Assembly (NCBI RefSeq): GCF_017573545.1
Contig: NZ_JAGEOK010000025.1
Location: 105,538-169,537 of the forward strand
Origin: Actinomadura nitritigenes
GTDB lineage: Bacteria; Actinomycetota; Actinomycetes; Streptosporangiales; Streptosporangiaceae
Length of the DNA stretch: 64,000 nucleotides
Direction of reading: 5' to 3'
The translations under genes and the position numbers were made by a program. The notes below the pieces were generated by a model that was not told the origin of the DNA, did not search any database, and saw only the letters and a list, made by a program, of their open reading frames with translations. Positions 8,879-17,616 of this stretch are shown here, one piece after another (the stretch's first letter is position 1; every line of letters begins with the position of its first letter).

Positions 8879-11575
8879 TCAGCGGCTGTCGCTGCCTCCG
8901 GCGCCGGCCGCCTCGATCGCGGCGCGGCCCGCCTCCAGACGCGCGACCGGTACCCGGAACGGCGAGCAGGACACGTAGTCCAGGCCGATCTCGTGGCAGA
9001 AGTGCACCGAGTCGGGGTCGCCGCCGTGCTCGCCGCAGATCCCGAGCTTGATGCCCGGACGCGCCTTGCGGCCCTCCTCGGCGGCGATCCGGACGAGCCG
9101 CCCGACGCCCTCCCGGTCGAGGGTCTCGAACGGCGACACCCCGAAGATCCCGAGTTCGAGGTAGCGGGAGAAGAACGCCGCCTCGACGTCGTCGCGGGAG
9201 AAGCCCCACGTCGTCTGGGTGAGGTCGTTGGTGCCGAAGGAGAAGAACTCGGCGGCCTCGGCGATCTGCCCGGCGGTCAGCGCCGCCCGCGGCAGCTCGA
9301 TCATGGTGCCGACCAGCGCCGGGACGTCCACGCCCGTGGACTCCCGCACCTCGTCGAGGATGCCGCGCGCCTCGTCGCGGACGGCCTCCAGCTCCTGCAC
9401 GGCGCCGACGAGCGGGATCATGATCTCCGGGCGGGGGTCGCCCCCGGCGGCCCGGCGGGCCGCGGCGGCCTCGGCGATCGCGCGCACCTGCATCGCGAAG
9501 AGCCCCGGAATCACCAAACCCAGCCGCACGCCGCGCAACCCCAACATAGGGTTCTGCTCGTGCAGTCGGGTGACTGCTTCGAGCAGTCTCCGGTCCCTGG
9601 GGTCCGCGCCGTCGCCGGCGAGGGCCACCCTGACCGACAGCTCGGTGAGGTCGGGGAGGAACTCGTGCAGCGGCGGGTCGATGAGCCGGATCGTGACCGG
9701 CAGCCCGTCCATGGCCGTGAAGATGCCCTCGAAGTCCTGCTTCTGCAGCGGCTCCAGGGCGTCCAGCGCGGCCTGCCGCTCCTCGTCGCCCTCGGCGAGG
9801 ATCAGCTGCTCGACGAGCCGCCGCCGGTCACCGAGGAACATGTGCTCGGTCCGGCACAGTCCGATGCCCCGCGCGCCGAACCGGCGGGCCCGCGCGGCGT
9901 CGTCGGGGTTGTCGGCGTTGGCGCGCACCGCCATCGCCGCCTTCGCGTCGGCGTGCTCCATGACGCGGTCCACCGCGACGACCAGTTCGTCGCCGTCCGC
10001 GGCGGACAGCTCGCCCTCGAAGTACCGGACGACCGGGGAGTCCTCGACCGGGACCTCACCGAGGTAGACGTCGCCGGACGTCCCGTCGATCGAGATGACG
10101 TCGCCCTCGCCGACGGTGACGCCGCCGGGCGCGGTGAACGACCCGGCCTTGACGTCGACGTCCAGTTCCTCGGCGCCGCACACGCAGGTCTTCCCCATGC
10201 CGCGGGCGACGACGGCGGCGTGCGAGGTCTTGCCTCCGCGCGAGGTCAGCACGCCCTTGGCGGCGACCATGCCGGACAGGTCGTCGGGGTTGGTCTCGCG
10301 GCGGACGAGGATGACGTCCTCGCCCCGCTCGGCCCACTCGACGGCCCGTTCGGAGGTGAACACGGCCTTGCCGACGGCGGCGCCGGGCGAGGCGTTCATC
10401 CCCTTGGTGATCTTCTTGACGCCGTCGACCCGGCTGGCGAACCGGGGGAACATCAGCTGCGCGAGCTGGTCGCCGGTCACGCGCCGGGCCGCCTCGTCGG
10501 CGTCGATGAGCCCCTGGTCGAGCAGCTGGCAGGCGATCCGGAACGCGGCGGCGGCGGTCCGCTTGCCGACCCGGGTCTGCAGCATCCACAGCTTGCCGCG
10601 CTCGATCGTGAACTCGATGTCGCACATGTCGCGGTAGTGGTTCTCGAGCGTCTCCATGATCTCGAGAAGCCGGTCGTAGGACGCCTTGTCGATCCGCTCC
10701 AGCTCCGTCAGCGGGACGGTGTTCCGGATGCCGGCGACGACGTCCTCGCCCTGCGCGTTCTGCAGGTAGTCGCCGTAGATGCCCTGCTGCCCGGACGCGG
10801 GGTCGCGGGTGAAGGCGACGCCGGTCCCCGAGTCCATCCCCATGTTGCCGAAGACCATCGAGCAGATGTTGACGGCGGTGCCGAGATCGACGGGGATGCG
10901 CTCCTGGCGGCGGTACAGGATCGCGCGGGGGGCGTTCCAGGACTCGAACACCGCCTGGACGGCGAGGTCCATCTGCTCGCGCGGGTCGGTCGGGAACTCC
11001 CGCCCGGCCTGCTCGCGGACGATCGCCTTGAACCGGTCGACCAGCCCCTTGAAGTCGTCGGCGGTGAGGTCCACGTCGTCGTCGATGCCGCGGGCCCGCT
11101 TGGCGTCCTCGACGGCGTCCTCGAACAGGTCGCCGTCCACGTCCAGGACCGTCTTGCCGAACATCTGGATCAGCCGGCGGTAGGAGTCCCAGGCGAACCG
11201 CTCGTCTCCGGCCTGGGCGGCGAGGCCGTGCACCGACTCGTCGTTGAGACCGACGTTCAGGACGGTCTCCATCATTCCGGGCATGCTGAACTTGGCTCCC
11301 GAGCGCACGCTGACCAGCAGCGGGTCGCCGGGCTGACCGAGCTTCTTGCCCATCGCCGTCTCCAGGGCGGTGAGGTGGGCGTTCACCTCCTCCGCCAGCC
11401 CCTCGGGCAGGGTCCCGTGCTCAAGGTAATGCCGGCAGGCCTCCGTGGTGATCGTGAACCCGGGAGGCACGGGCAGGCCGAGGTTGGTCATCTCGGCCAG
11501 GTTGGCGCCCTTGCCGCCCAGCAGATCCTTGAGGTCCTTGTTTCCCTCGGTGAAGTCGTACACGAACTTCGGCAC
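8879..11575 (-). CDS. ppdK: Pyruvate, phosphate dikinase
   Basis: The 898-residue enzyme interconverts pyruvate + ATP + Pi and PEP + AMP + PPi, linking pyruvate to gluconeogenesis. The N-terminal ATP-grasp part opens with GGKGANLAEM. The swivelling domain carries the phospho-histidine in GGKTSHAAV (H452). The C-terminal PEP barrel has GTNDLTQTTWGFSRDD and CGEHGGDPDSV. GTG 11575 (then PKFVYDF) was chosen because AAGGAG lies at correct spacing and the family begins there; the upstream in-frame ATG is not supported. Two DasR-like palindromes lie about 190 bases upstream, in the region shared with the divergent GH15 gene. Confidence 0.95.
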   Translation of the reverse strand: MPKFVYDFTEGNKDLKDLLGGKGANLAEMTNLGLPVPPGFTITTEACRHYLEHGTLPEGLAEEVNAHLTALETAMGKKLGQPGDPLLVSVRSGAKFSMPGMMETVLNVGLNDESVHGLAAQAGDERFAWDSYRRLIQMFGKTVLDVDGDLFEDAVEDAKRARGIDDDVDLTADDFKGLVDRFKAIVREQAGREFPTDPREQMDLAVQAVFESWNAPRAILYRRQERIPVDLGTAVNICSMVFGNMGMDSGTGVAFTRDPASGQQGIYGDYLQNAQGEDVVAGIRNTVPLTELERIDKASYDRLLEIMETLENHYRDMCDIEFTIERGKLWMLQTRVGKRTAAAAFRIACQLLDQGLIDADEAARRVTGDQLAQLMFPRFASRVDGVKKITKGMNASPGAAVGKAVFTSERAVEWAERGEDVILVRRETNPDDLSGMVAAKGVLTSRGGKTSHAAVVARGMGKTCVCGAEELDVDVKAGSFTAPGGVTVGEGDVISIDGTSGDVYLGEVPVEDSPVVRYFEGELSAADGDELVVAVDRVMEHADAKAAMAVRANADNPDDAARARRFGARGIGLCRTEHMFLGDRRRLVEQLILAEGDEERQAALDALEPLQKQDFEGIFTAMDGLPVTIRLIDPPLHEFLPDLTELSVRVALAGDGADPRDRRLLEAVTRLHEQNPMLGLRGVRLGLVIPGLFAMQVRAIAEAAAARRAAGGDPRPEIMIPLVGAVQELEAVRDEARGILDEVRESTGVDVPALVGTMIELPRAALTAGQIAEAAEFFSFGTNDLTQTTWGFSRDDVEAAFFSRYLELGIFGVSPFETLDREGVGRLVRIAAEEGRKARPGIKLGICGEHGGDPDSVHFCHEIGLDYVSCSPFRVPVARLEAGRAAIEAAGAGGSDSR

Positions 11576-11765
11576 GGGGAGCTCCTTCTCGCTCCGGTTC
11601 CACCCAGTGACAGTTCCGGCCCCCCGCGCCGGAGAGCGCGCGCCGTCGCGTTCTCCCAGGCTGCCGCGGGTCCGCTGCACTGTTTGCCGGGACTGTACCC
11701 GCGGATGACCGAGTCTCCCGGCACCCCATGCGCGGAGCGACGTTTCCGCAGCTCAAAGGCCCTTT

Positions 11766-11795
11766 AATGGTCTATTCCAAGTGGTCTATTCCACT
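11766..11795. promoter_or_regulatory. Tandem DasR-like operators (dre-like)
   Basis: Two 16-bp sites, 11766-11781 and 11780-11795, share the core TGGTCTATTCCA. The second, AGTGGTCTATTCCACT, matches 14 of 16 bases of the published DasR consensus AGTGGTCTAGACCACT. DasR is the GntR-type repressor that senses amino-sugar phosphates. The sites lie in the 341-base region between divergent ppdK and GH15. No other gene or RNA is apparent in that region. Confidence 0.5.
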
Positions 11796-11916
11796 ACCGG
11801 GAGGGCCACGCCGCCCATAAGGCCGCACACCGCGCGCCCGGCGCCGGGGAAACATCCCGCGCTCCTGGCGCACCCATTGCTCTGGAGAGGGAATGATGGA
11901 TCAAGGAGGTGAGGCT

Positions 11917-13803
11917 GTGAGGCCGAAGGTCGCCGGCGGCCGGGCAGGAGACCCGTTCGCCCCGATCGCCGATTTCGGGTTCCTGTCCGACTGCGAGACG
12001 ACCGCGCTCGTCGCGCCCAGCGGGAACATCGAGTGGATGTGCCTGCCGAGGATGGACTCGCCCAGCGTCTTCGGGTCGATCCTGGACCGGGACGCCGGGT
12101 ACTTCCGGGTCGGCCCCGCGGGCGTGGAGGTGCCCGCGGCGCAGCGCTACATCCCCGGCACGATGGTGATGGAGACCACCTGGTGGGTGCACGGGGGCTG
12201 GCTGGTGGTCACCGACGCCCTGCTCATGGGGCCGTGGCACCACGAGACGGAACGGTCCCACACGCACCGGCGCGCCCCCACCGACTACGACGCCGACCAC
12301 GTCCTGCTGCGGATGGTCCGGTGCGTGAACGGCCAGGTCCAGGCGCGGCTCGACTGCATGCCGGTCTTCGACTACGGGCAGACGCCGGCCCGCTGGGAGC
12401 ACACCGGCGCCGGGTACCACGAGGCGGTCGCCCGCGGCAACGGGGTCGGGCTGCGGCTCACCACCGACATGAACGTGGGCTTCGAGGGGTCGCTCGCCAC
12501 GGCCCGGACGCTGCTGAAGCAGGGCGAGTCCCGGTTCGTCGCCCTGTCGTGGAGCGAGCACGCGGCGCCGTCGTCGTGGGAGGAGGCGCAGGAGCGGCTC
12601 GTCTGGACCGTCCACCACTGGCAGCACTGGCTGGACCGCGGCCGGTTCCCCGACCACCCGTGGCGCAGCCACCTGCAGCGCAGCGCCCTCACCCTCAAGG
12701 GGCTGACGTTCGCGCCGTCGGGGGCGGTCGCGGCGGCGGCGACGACGTCGCTGCCGGAGACGCCGGGCGGCGACCGGAACTGGGACTACCGCTACACCTG
12801 GATCCGCGACTCCACCATGGCGCTGTGGGCCTTCTACACCCTCGGTTACGACTGGGAGGCCAACGACTTCTTCTACTTCATCACCGACGTCGCCGAGGCG
12901 GCCGAGGGCAAGCTGCAGATCATGTACGGGCTGGACGGCCGGGAGGAGCTGCCCGAGTCCACGCTCGAGCACCTGACCGGCTACGACAACGCCCGCCCGG
13001 TGCGCATCGGCAACGAGGCGTACATGCAGGCCCAGCACGACGTGTGGGGCGCGATCATCGGGTCGATCTACCTGTTCGTGCGCAAGCGCGACCGGCTCGA
13101 CGACCGGCTCTGGAAGATCGTCGTCAAGCAGGTGGAGGACGCGCTCGCCAACTGGCGCACCCCCGACTGCGGGATGTGGGAGGTGCGCGGCGAGCCGCAG
13201 CACTTCACCTCGTCCAAGGTGTTCTGCTGGGTCGCCGCCGACCGGGGGGCGCGGCTGGCCCGGGTCCGCGGCGACAAGGAGCGGGCGGAGCGCTGGCAGG
13301 CCGCCGCCGACGAGATCCACGCCGACGTGCTGGCGAACGCGCTCGACGAGCGCGGGGTGTTCACCGCGCACTACGGGGCGACCGCGCTGGACGCGTCGGC
13401 GCTGCTGATCCCGCTGCTCGGGTTCCTGCCGGCCGACGACAAGCGGGTCCGGGAGACGGTGCTCGCCATCGCGGACGAGCTGTCCGAGGACGACCTCGTC
13501 CTGCGGTACCGGGCGACCGAGACCGACGACGGGTTCGAGTCGGAGGAGGGCACCTTCACGATCTGCTCGTTCTGGCTGGTCAGCACGCTGGTGATGATCG
13601 GTGAGCTGGACCGGGCGCGGGCGCTGTGCGAGAAGCTGCTGTCGTACGCGAGCCCGCTGCAGCTGTACGCCGAGGAGATCGACCCGCACACCGGGCGGCA
13701 CCTCGGCAACTTCCCGCAGGCGTTCACCCACCTCGCGCTGATCAACGCGGTGATGCAGGTGATCAACGCGGAGGGCGCTCGGGAGCAGCCGCCACTGGCC
13801 TGA
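11917..13803 (+). CDS. Glycoside hydrolase family 15 protein (glucoamylase/trehalase-like)
   Basis: This GH15 protein of about 628 residues hydrolyses alpha-glucosidic bonds (glucoamylase or trehalase activity). The N-terminal beta-sandwich begins DFGFLSDCETTALVAPSG with IEWMCLPRMDSPSVF. The (alpha/alpha)6 barrel starts around GGDRNWDYRYTWIRDS, which carries substrate-binding residues, and ends near EEGTFTICSFWLV and LGNFPQAFTHLALI. There is no signal peptide, so it acts in the cytoplasm, possibly on trehalose or maltodextrin. GTG 11917 is favoured because AAGGAGGT sits six bases upstream; ATG 11893/11896 would add 7-8 residues. It is divergent from ppdK. Confidence 0.88.
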   Translation: MRPKVAGGRAGDPFAPIADFGFLSDCETTALVAPSGNIEWMCLPRMDSPSVFGSILDRDAGYFRVGPAGVEVPAAQRYIPGTMVMETTWWVHGGWLVVTDALLMGPWHHETERSHTHRRAPTDYDADHVLLRMVRCVNGQVQARLDCMPVFDYGQTPARWEHTGAGYHEAVARGNGVGLRLTTDMNVGFEGSLATARTLLKQGESRFVALSWSEHAAPSSWEEAQERLVWTVHHWQHWLDRGRFPDHPWRSHLQRSALTLKGLTFAPSGAVAAAATTSLPETPGGDRNWDYRYTWIRDSTMALWAFYTLGYDWEANDFFYFITDVAEAAEGKLQIMYGLDGREELPESTLEHLTGYDNARPVRIGNEAYMQAQHDVWGAIIGSIYLFVRKRDRLDDRLWKIVVKQVEDALANWRTPDCGMWEVRGEPQHFTSSKVFCWVAADRGARLARVRGDKERAERWQAAADEIHADVLANALDERGVFTAHYGATALDASALLIPLLGFLPADDKRVRETVLAIADELSEDDLVLRYRATETDDGFESEEGTFTICSFWLVSTLVMIGELDRARALCEKLLSYASPLQLYAEEIDPHTGRHLGNFPQAFTHLALINAVMQVINAEGAREQPPLA

Positions 13804-13811
13804 GCCGGCGG

Positions 13812-13845
13812 GCGCCGTGGCCGGGGACGTCCCCGGCCACGGCGC
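13812..13845. terminator. Bidirectional terminator (17-bp perfect palindrome)
   Basis: A 34-base perfect palindrome has arms at 13812-13828 and 13829-13845. It lies between the convergent GH15 gene (ends 13803) and the 5'-nucleotidase gene (ends 13861). It would act as an intrinsic hairpin for both strands. Confidence 0.8.
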
Positions 13846-13860
13846 GTCGCTTCTCACGGT

Positions 13861-15627
13861 TCAGCTCGCCGCCGGAGCGACCCGGTCGAGCGGCGCGGGC
13901 GCGATCTCCGGGTGCGCCTTCAGGTACGCCACGAACGCCTCGTGGTCGGGCAGGTCGTTGCGGTACGCGCCGGTGAACCCGGTGAACGCGGTGTAGCCGT
14001 CCGCGCCGATCAGCGTGTAGGCGAGCGCCGCCAGCCGGTACTTCCCGGCCGGGTCGAGCGGCCTCCCGTTGATCGTGACGTCCGCCGGGTCGACGCGGTC
14101 GCCGGCCGGCCGGGACGCGTCGTAGGAGTAGCGGACGTTCCCCGACACGGCGAACGGCGCGAACTTCGCGCCCTGCCACTGCTGCTCGAGCGCCTGATGG
14201 ATCTGCTCGCCGGTCACCGTGACGGTGAGGATCGGGTTGCCGTACCCGTAGGCGCTCCACGCCTCGCCGAACGTCACCCGCCCGTCGGCGTCGCCGGCGC
14301 CGGTCCCCTTCGCGTACGGCAGATCCCGCGCGACCGCGTTCGAGCCGGTGACGGGCTTGGTGGCGACGAGCGCGAGATCGGCGCGGCCCTTGCGGGACGT
14401 CCCGGCCGCCCAGTACTGGACGTCGGCGGCGAGGTCGCCCATCGTGCTCTCGCCACGGGCGTTCTGCGTCCGGGTGAAGTCGCCGGTCTGCCGCGCCAGC
14501 GGCCGGGCGGCCAGCGCGTTCCCGCGCGCCGTCCAGTAGTCGGCGATCTTCTGCACGGCCGGGTCGGGCGCGATGTCGCGGGTCACCGGGTGGTTGACGG
14601 CCCTGGTCGCGCTCCGGACCACCTCGCCCCGGGCGTCCAGCCGCAGGTCGATCTCGCTGATCAGCCGGCCGTGGTTCAGGCCCTCGATCACCGGGCGGGG
14701 GTCCCCCGCCGGGTCGGCGATCGTGCAGTTGAACCCCGCGTGCCAGTGCCCGGTGAAGATCGCGTCGATGTCCGGCGACGCCTGCTTCGCGAAGTCGATG
14801 ACGGGGCCGTGCGGGTCCTTGCAGCCGTCGAAGCCCGCGCCGTCCGCCGACCCGCCGTCGTGGACGTTCGCCACGATCGCCTTCACGCCGCGCCGCTTCA
14901 GCTCCGCCGCGTACCGGTTCGCCGTCTCCAGCAGCGGCAGCGACCGCAGGTCCGGCTGGTAGGAGGTGGAGCCGGTCGGGGTGTCCGGCACCGTCAGGTC
15001 GATGAACCCGACCGGGATCCTCCGGCCCCCGTCTCCGCGCACCCACTCGATGTTGTATGGCTTGAGGATCGGCCTGCCGGTCTTCGCGCTGACGATGTTG
15101 CCGATGTAGAAGGGGAAGTCCGCGCCCCGGAACCGGTGGCCCGCCGAGTCGGTGAAGCAGCTGTCGACGTCCACCTCCCCGAAGCAGCGGCCCTTCATCA
15201 TGTGGTCCTTGAGGAACCCGGCGGAGACGTCCAGCTCGTGGTTGCCGACGGTCGAGAACCGGACGCCGAGCTCGTTGAGCACCTCGATCGTCGGCTCGTC
15301 GCGGAACGCGTCGACCTCGAACGGCCAGCCGCTGAAGTTGTCGCCGACCGAGAACAGGATCGAGTTCCGCTTTCCCTCCCGCAGCCGCTTCAGGTGCGCG
15401 GCGTTGTAGGCGGCGCCGCCGACCTTCAGGACCGTCCCGTCCGGCAGCTTCACCTGCCCGTTCGCGGCGTCGTTGGAGGGCTGCAGGTAGCCGTGGAAGT
15501 CGGTGATGGACAGCAGCTGCACGTCGACGGGGCCGGGCTGCCCGGCGTGCGCGGCGGGCACCGTCCCCGCCGTGAGGGCGGCGAGGGTGAGCGCGCCCCC
15601 GGCCAACCGTCGGGACATTCGAGACAC
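13861..15627 (-). CDS. Secreted bifunctional UDP-sugar hydrolase/5'-nucleotidase
   Basis: The 588-residue exported metallophosphatase releases phosphate from nucleotides outside the cell. A signal peptide (SRRLAGGALTLAALTAG... ending AHA) is followed by the metallophosphoesterase domain with SITDFHGYL, SVGDNFSG, GNHELD and FTGHWHAGF metal/phosphate motifs, then the 5'-nucleotidase C-terminal domain. GTG 15627 is preferred because GGAAGG lies upstream at usable spacing; ATG 15618 is three codons in. A single GTTCACC heptamer (minus strand, 15717-15711), resembling one unit of a PHO box, lies upstream and would fit phosphate control, but no second good unit is visible. Confidence 0.9.
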   Translation of the reverse strand: MSRMSRRLAGGALTLAALTAGTVPAAHAGQPGPVDVQLLSITDFHGYLQPSNDAANGQVKLPDGTVLKVGGAAYNAAHLKRLREGKRNSILFSVGDNFSGWPFEVDAFRDEPTIEVLNELGVRFSTVGNHELDVSAGFLKDHMMKGRCFGEVDVDSCFTDSAGHRFRGADFPFYIGNIVSAKTGRPILKPYNIEWVRGDGGRRIPVGFIDLTVPDTPTGSTSYQPDLRSLPLLETANRYAAELKRRGVKAIVANVHDGGSADGAGFDGCKDPHGPVIDFAKQASPDIDAIFTGHWHAGFNCTIADPAGDPRPVIEGLNHGRLISEIDLRLDARGEVVRSATRAVNHPVTRDIAPDPAVQKIADYWTARGNALAARPLARQTGDFTRTQNARGESTMGDLAADVQYWAAGTSRKGRADLALVATKPVTGSNAVARDLPYAKGTGAGDADGRVTFGEAWSAYGYGNPILTVTVTGEQIHQALEQQWQGAKFAPFAVSGNVRYSYDASRPAGDRVDPADVTINGRPLDPAGKYRLAALAYTLIGADGYTAFTGFTGAYRNDLPDHEAFVAYLKAHPEIAPAPLDRVAPAAS

Positions 15628-15787
15628 GAGGCACCTTCCGCCGGGCCGGACCGATCGGCAGAAGATCATCAGGACCGGATGTCCGGCGGGCGAGAGGGAG
15701 ATCATCGGCGGGTGAACGGCGCCCGAGCGTCCTGATCACAACTTGGCGACGGCCGCCGGACATGCGCCATTCGTGACCTTGATCCCG

Positions 15788-15793
15788 TACCTT
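15788..15793 (+). promoter_or_regulatory. -10 hexamer of a leaderless promoter
   Basis: TACCTT lies six bases before the GTG at 15800, so transcription should begin on the start codon of the first septum-formation paralogue. No Shine-Dalgarno is present. No clear -35 is visible. Confidence 0.5.
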
Positions 15794-15799
15794 CCCGCT

Positions 15800-16915
15800 G
15801 TGACAATGCCACCGGACGCTGACGACGTCGAGGAGACCCCCGGAGAACCGTCCTCCACGGACGCCTGGACCCCGCCGGACACCGGCGCCGCCGCGCCTCC
15901 ACCGCCATCGGCCGGCCCACCGGGCCCGCCGCTCCCGGCCGACCCGTCGCCCGCGCCCGGGCGCCGCCGCACGAACCGGTTCGCGATCGCCGCGCTGGTC
16001 ACCGGGCTCCTCGGCCTCGTCGTCCTCGCGATCGGCTTCGCCGTCACGGCGTTCGTCCAGGCAGGTCGCCGCGGCGAGAAGGGCCGTGCCCTCGCCGCCG
16101 CCGGCCTCGCCGCGTCCGCCGCCTGGATCACCGCCGCCGCCCTCGTCCTGGCCTCGGGCCTCCTGGACGACGCCGACGGGGGCGACGAGGAACCGGCCGC
16201 CAAGGGCGGCAAGCCGCGCGTCGCGACCCTGCTCGCCGGCGACTGCTTCACCGGGCTCGAAGAGGACCTCAACAGCGTCTACGTGACCAAGACGCCGTGC
16301 ACCCAGCCCCACGAGGGCGAGATCGGCGCCGTCGTCACCCTGGCCGACCTCCCGTACCCCGGCGACGGCACGCTCGTCACCGAGGCGACGAAGGAGTGCA
16401 AGGACAGGACCCGGTTCCTGATGAACAACCGCTACTCCGACGACCTCGAACTGCACATCGACCGTCCCCGCCGCGCCGCCTGGGACAAGGGGCACCACGA
16501 CGTCACCTGCGTCCTCCGCTACACCGGCCCCGAAAAGCTCACCGCGCCGCTGACCAGCGCGGAATGGGGAACGCGGGTATACACCCAACTGGTCGCCGGC
16601 GATTGCGTCGACGAATGGAAGGAACACTCGCTCCTCACCACCGTCGACTGCGAGAAGAAGCACCAGTTGCAGGTCATCGCGAAATACGACATGCGCGGCC
16701 ACGAGTACCCGTCCGAGGAAACGATCCAGGCAAAGGCGACGCTGGAGTGCGCCAAGCGCACATTCAAGATCTTCGACGGGCGGCCTCTGCCCCGGCATGT
16801 CGTGCCGTGGTACCTCTATCCATCGAAAGAGGGCTGGAAGGAGGGCGACCGCAGGATCGTGTGCATGTTCAAGGCCGACGGCGCTCCCCTGACCCGCTCC
16901 CTGATGCCGAAATGA
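15800..16915 (+). CDS. DUF4190/septum-formation family membrane protein, copy 1
   Basis: This 371-residue protein has a Pro-rich cytoplasmic N-terminus, two transmembrane helices (about residues 55-80 and 92-112, DUF4190-like), then an extracytoplasmic part with two septum-formation-type repeats. Repeat 1 shows LAGDCFTGLE, CTQPHEGEIG and HHDVTCVLRY. Repeat 2 shows VAGDCVDEWKE, VDCEKKHQLQV and RRIVCMF. Cysteines pair regularly, suggesting disulphides. The domain family was named from a septum-linked protein; its function is unproven. It is the first gene of three paralogues whose stops and starts overlap by four bases. GTG 15800 is supported by a -10 six bases upstream. Confidence 0.82.
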   Translation: MTMPPDADDVEETPGEPSSTDAWTPPDTGAAAPPPPSAGPPGPPLPADPSPAPGRRRTNRFAIAALVTGLLGLVVLAIGFAVTAFVQAGRRGEKGRALAAAGLAASAAWITAAALVLASGLLDDADGGDEEPAAKGGKPRVATLLAGDCFTGLEEDLNSVYVTKTPCTQPHEGEIGAVVTLADLPYPGDGTLVTEATKECKDRTRFLMNNRYSDDLELHIDRPRRAAWDKGHHDVTCVLRYTGPEKLTAPLTSAEWGTRVYTQLVAGDCVDEWKEHSLLTTVDCEKKHQLQVIAKYDMRGHEYPSEETIQAKATLECAKRTFKIFDGRPLPRHVVPWYLYPSKEGWKEGDRRIVCMFKADGAPLTRSLMPK

Positions 16916-17616
16916 GCGGAAACGACGACGCCCTCGTCCAGACGCGGCGCCGCCGGAAAAGGGGCAGGGCCCTCGCCATCGGAGCCCTGACGGCCTCCGC
17001 CGTCTGGCTCGCCGCGCTCGCCGTGGCATTCGTCCTTGTGCTCGGCGGCAATGGCGACCGTGCGGCGTCGGACCCCGTCACCAAGGACGGCGAGCCGCGG
17101 GTCTCCACCTTCAAGGCCGGTGACTGCTTCACTGGATTCGTAGCCGGAATGACGAGGATCTTCGCCAGGGAAGCATCGTGCACCCAGCCTCACGGCGGCG
17201 AGATCGGAGCGCGGATCACGCTGCCGACGGCGCCATATCCGGGCGATGCGTCCCTGACCGCGACAGCCGTCGAACGGTGCCGGAACCGTGTCACGGCTCT
17301 CTACAAGGAAGGGCGCGGCGACGAGTTCACGATTCACGTCGATCGTCCTGACCGCCGGGCGTGGGAGCACGGCGACCACGCCGTGGTGTGTGCGCTCCGC
17401 TATCCGCAGGACATGGCCGATATCTTGCGGAAGCAGCCGAAGTACATCTCCTCGATAGTCCCCGGCGACTGCATCAGGACATGGGACGGCGGCGGGAACG
17501 AGGCCATCGTCGACTGCGACGAGAAGCACGAGGTCCAGGTCTACTCGGTCATCGAATTCCACTGCCTCGTCGCAGCGCGGCATGGCACGCTGACGCGTTC
17601 GGTGATGCCCAAGTGA
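16912..17616 (+). CDS. Septum-formation family membrane protein, copy 2 (shortened)
   Basis: The 234-residue paralogue of its neighbours starts at ATG 16912 inside the ATGA overlap with copy 1. It begins where the loop between the two helices would be, so the Pro-rich region and first helix are lost and one helix remains (LAIGALTASAVWLAALAVAF). Repeat 1 is intact (KAGDCFTGF, CTQPHGGEIG). Repeat 2 begins (VPGDCIRTWDG, VDCDEKHEVQV) but about 55 residues are missing before the conserved end GTLTRSVMPK. The deletion is in frame, so the gene is not obviously dead, but the protein is probably altered in function. Confidence 0.75.
   Translation: MSGNDDALVQTRRRRKRGRALAIGALTASAVWLAALAVAFVLVLGGNGDRAASDPVTKDGEPRVSTFKAGDCFTGFVAGMTRIFAREASCTQPHGGEIGARITLPTAPYPGDASLTATAVERCRNRVTALYKEGRGDEFTIHVDRPDRRAWEHGDHAVVCALRYPQDMADILRKQPKYISSIVPGDCIRTWDGGGNEAIVDCDEKHEVQVYSVIEFHCLVAARHGTLTRSVMPK

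Noticed and set aside
8993..11767. A 900-codon open frame opposite ppdK, and similar long frames opposite other genes
   Set aside because: It is antisense to a clearly conserved enzyme; long antisense frames are expected at this GC content. The translation has no recognisable domain.
16912..17616. Frameshifted pseudogene in the septum-formation array
   Set aside because: The deletions are in frame and start/stop overlaps are intact, so it is kept as a coding gene.
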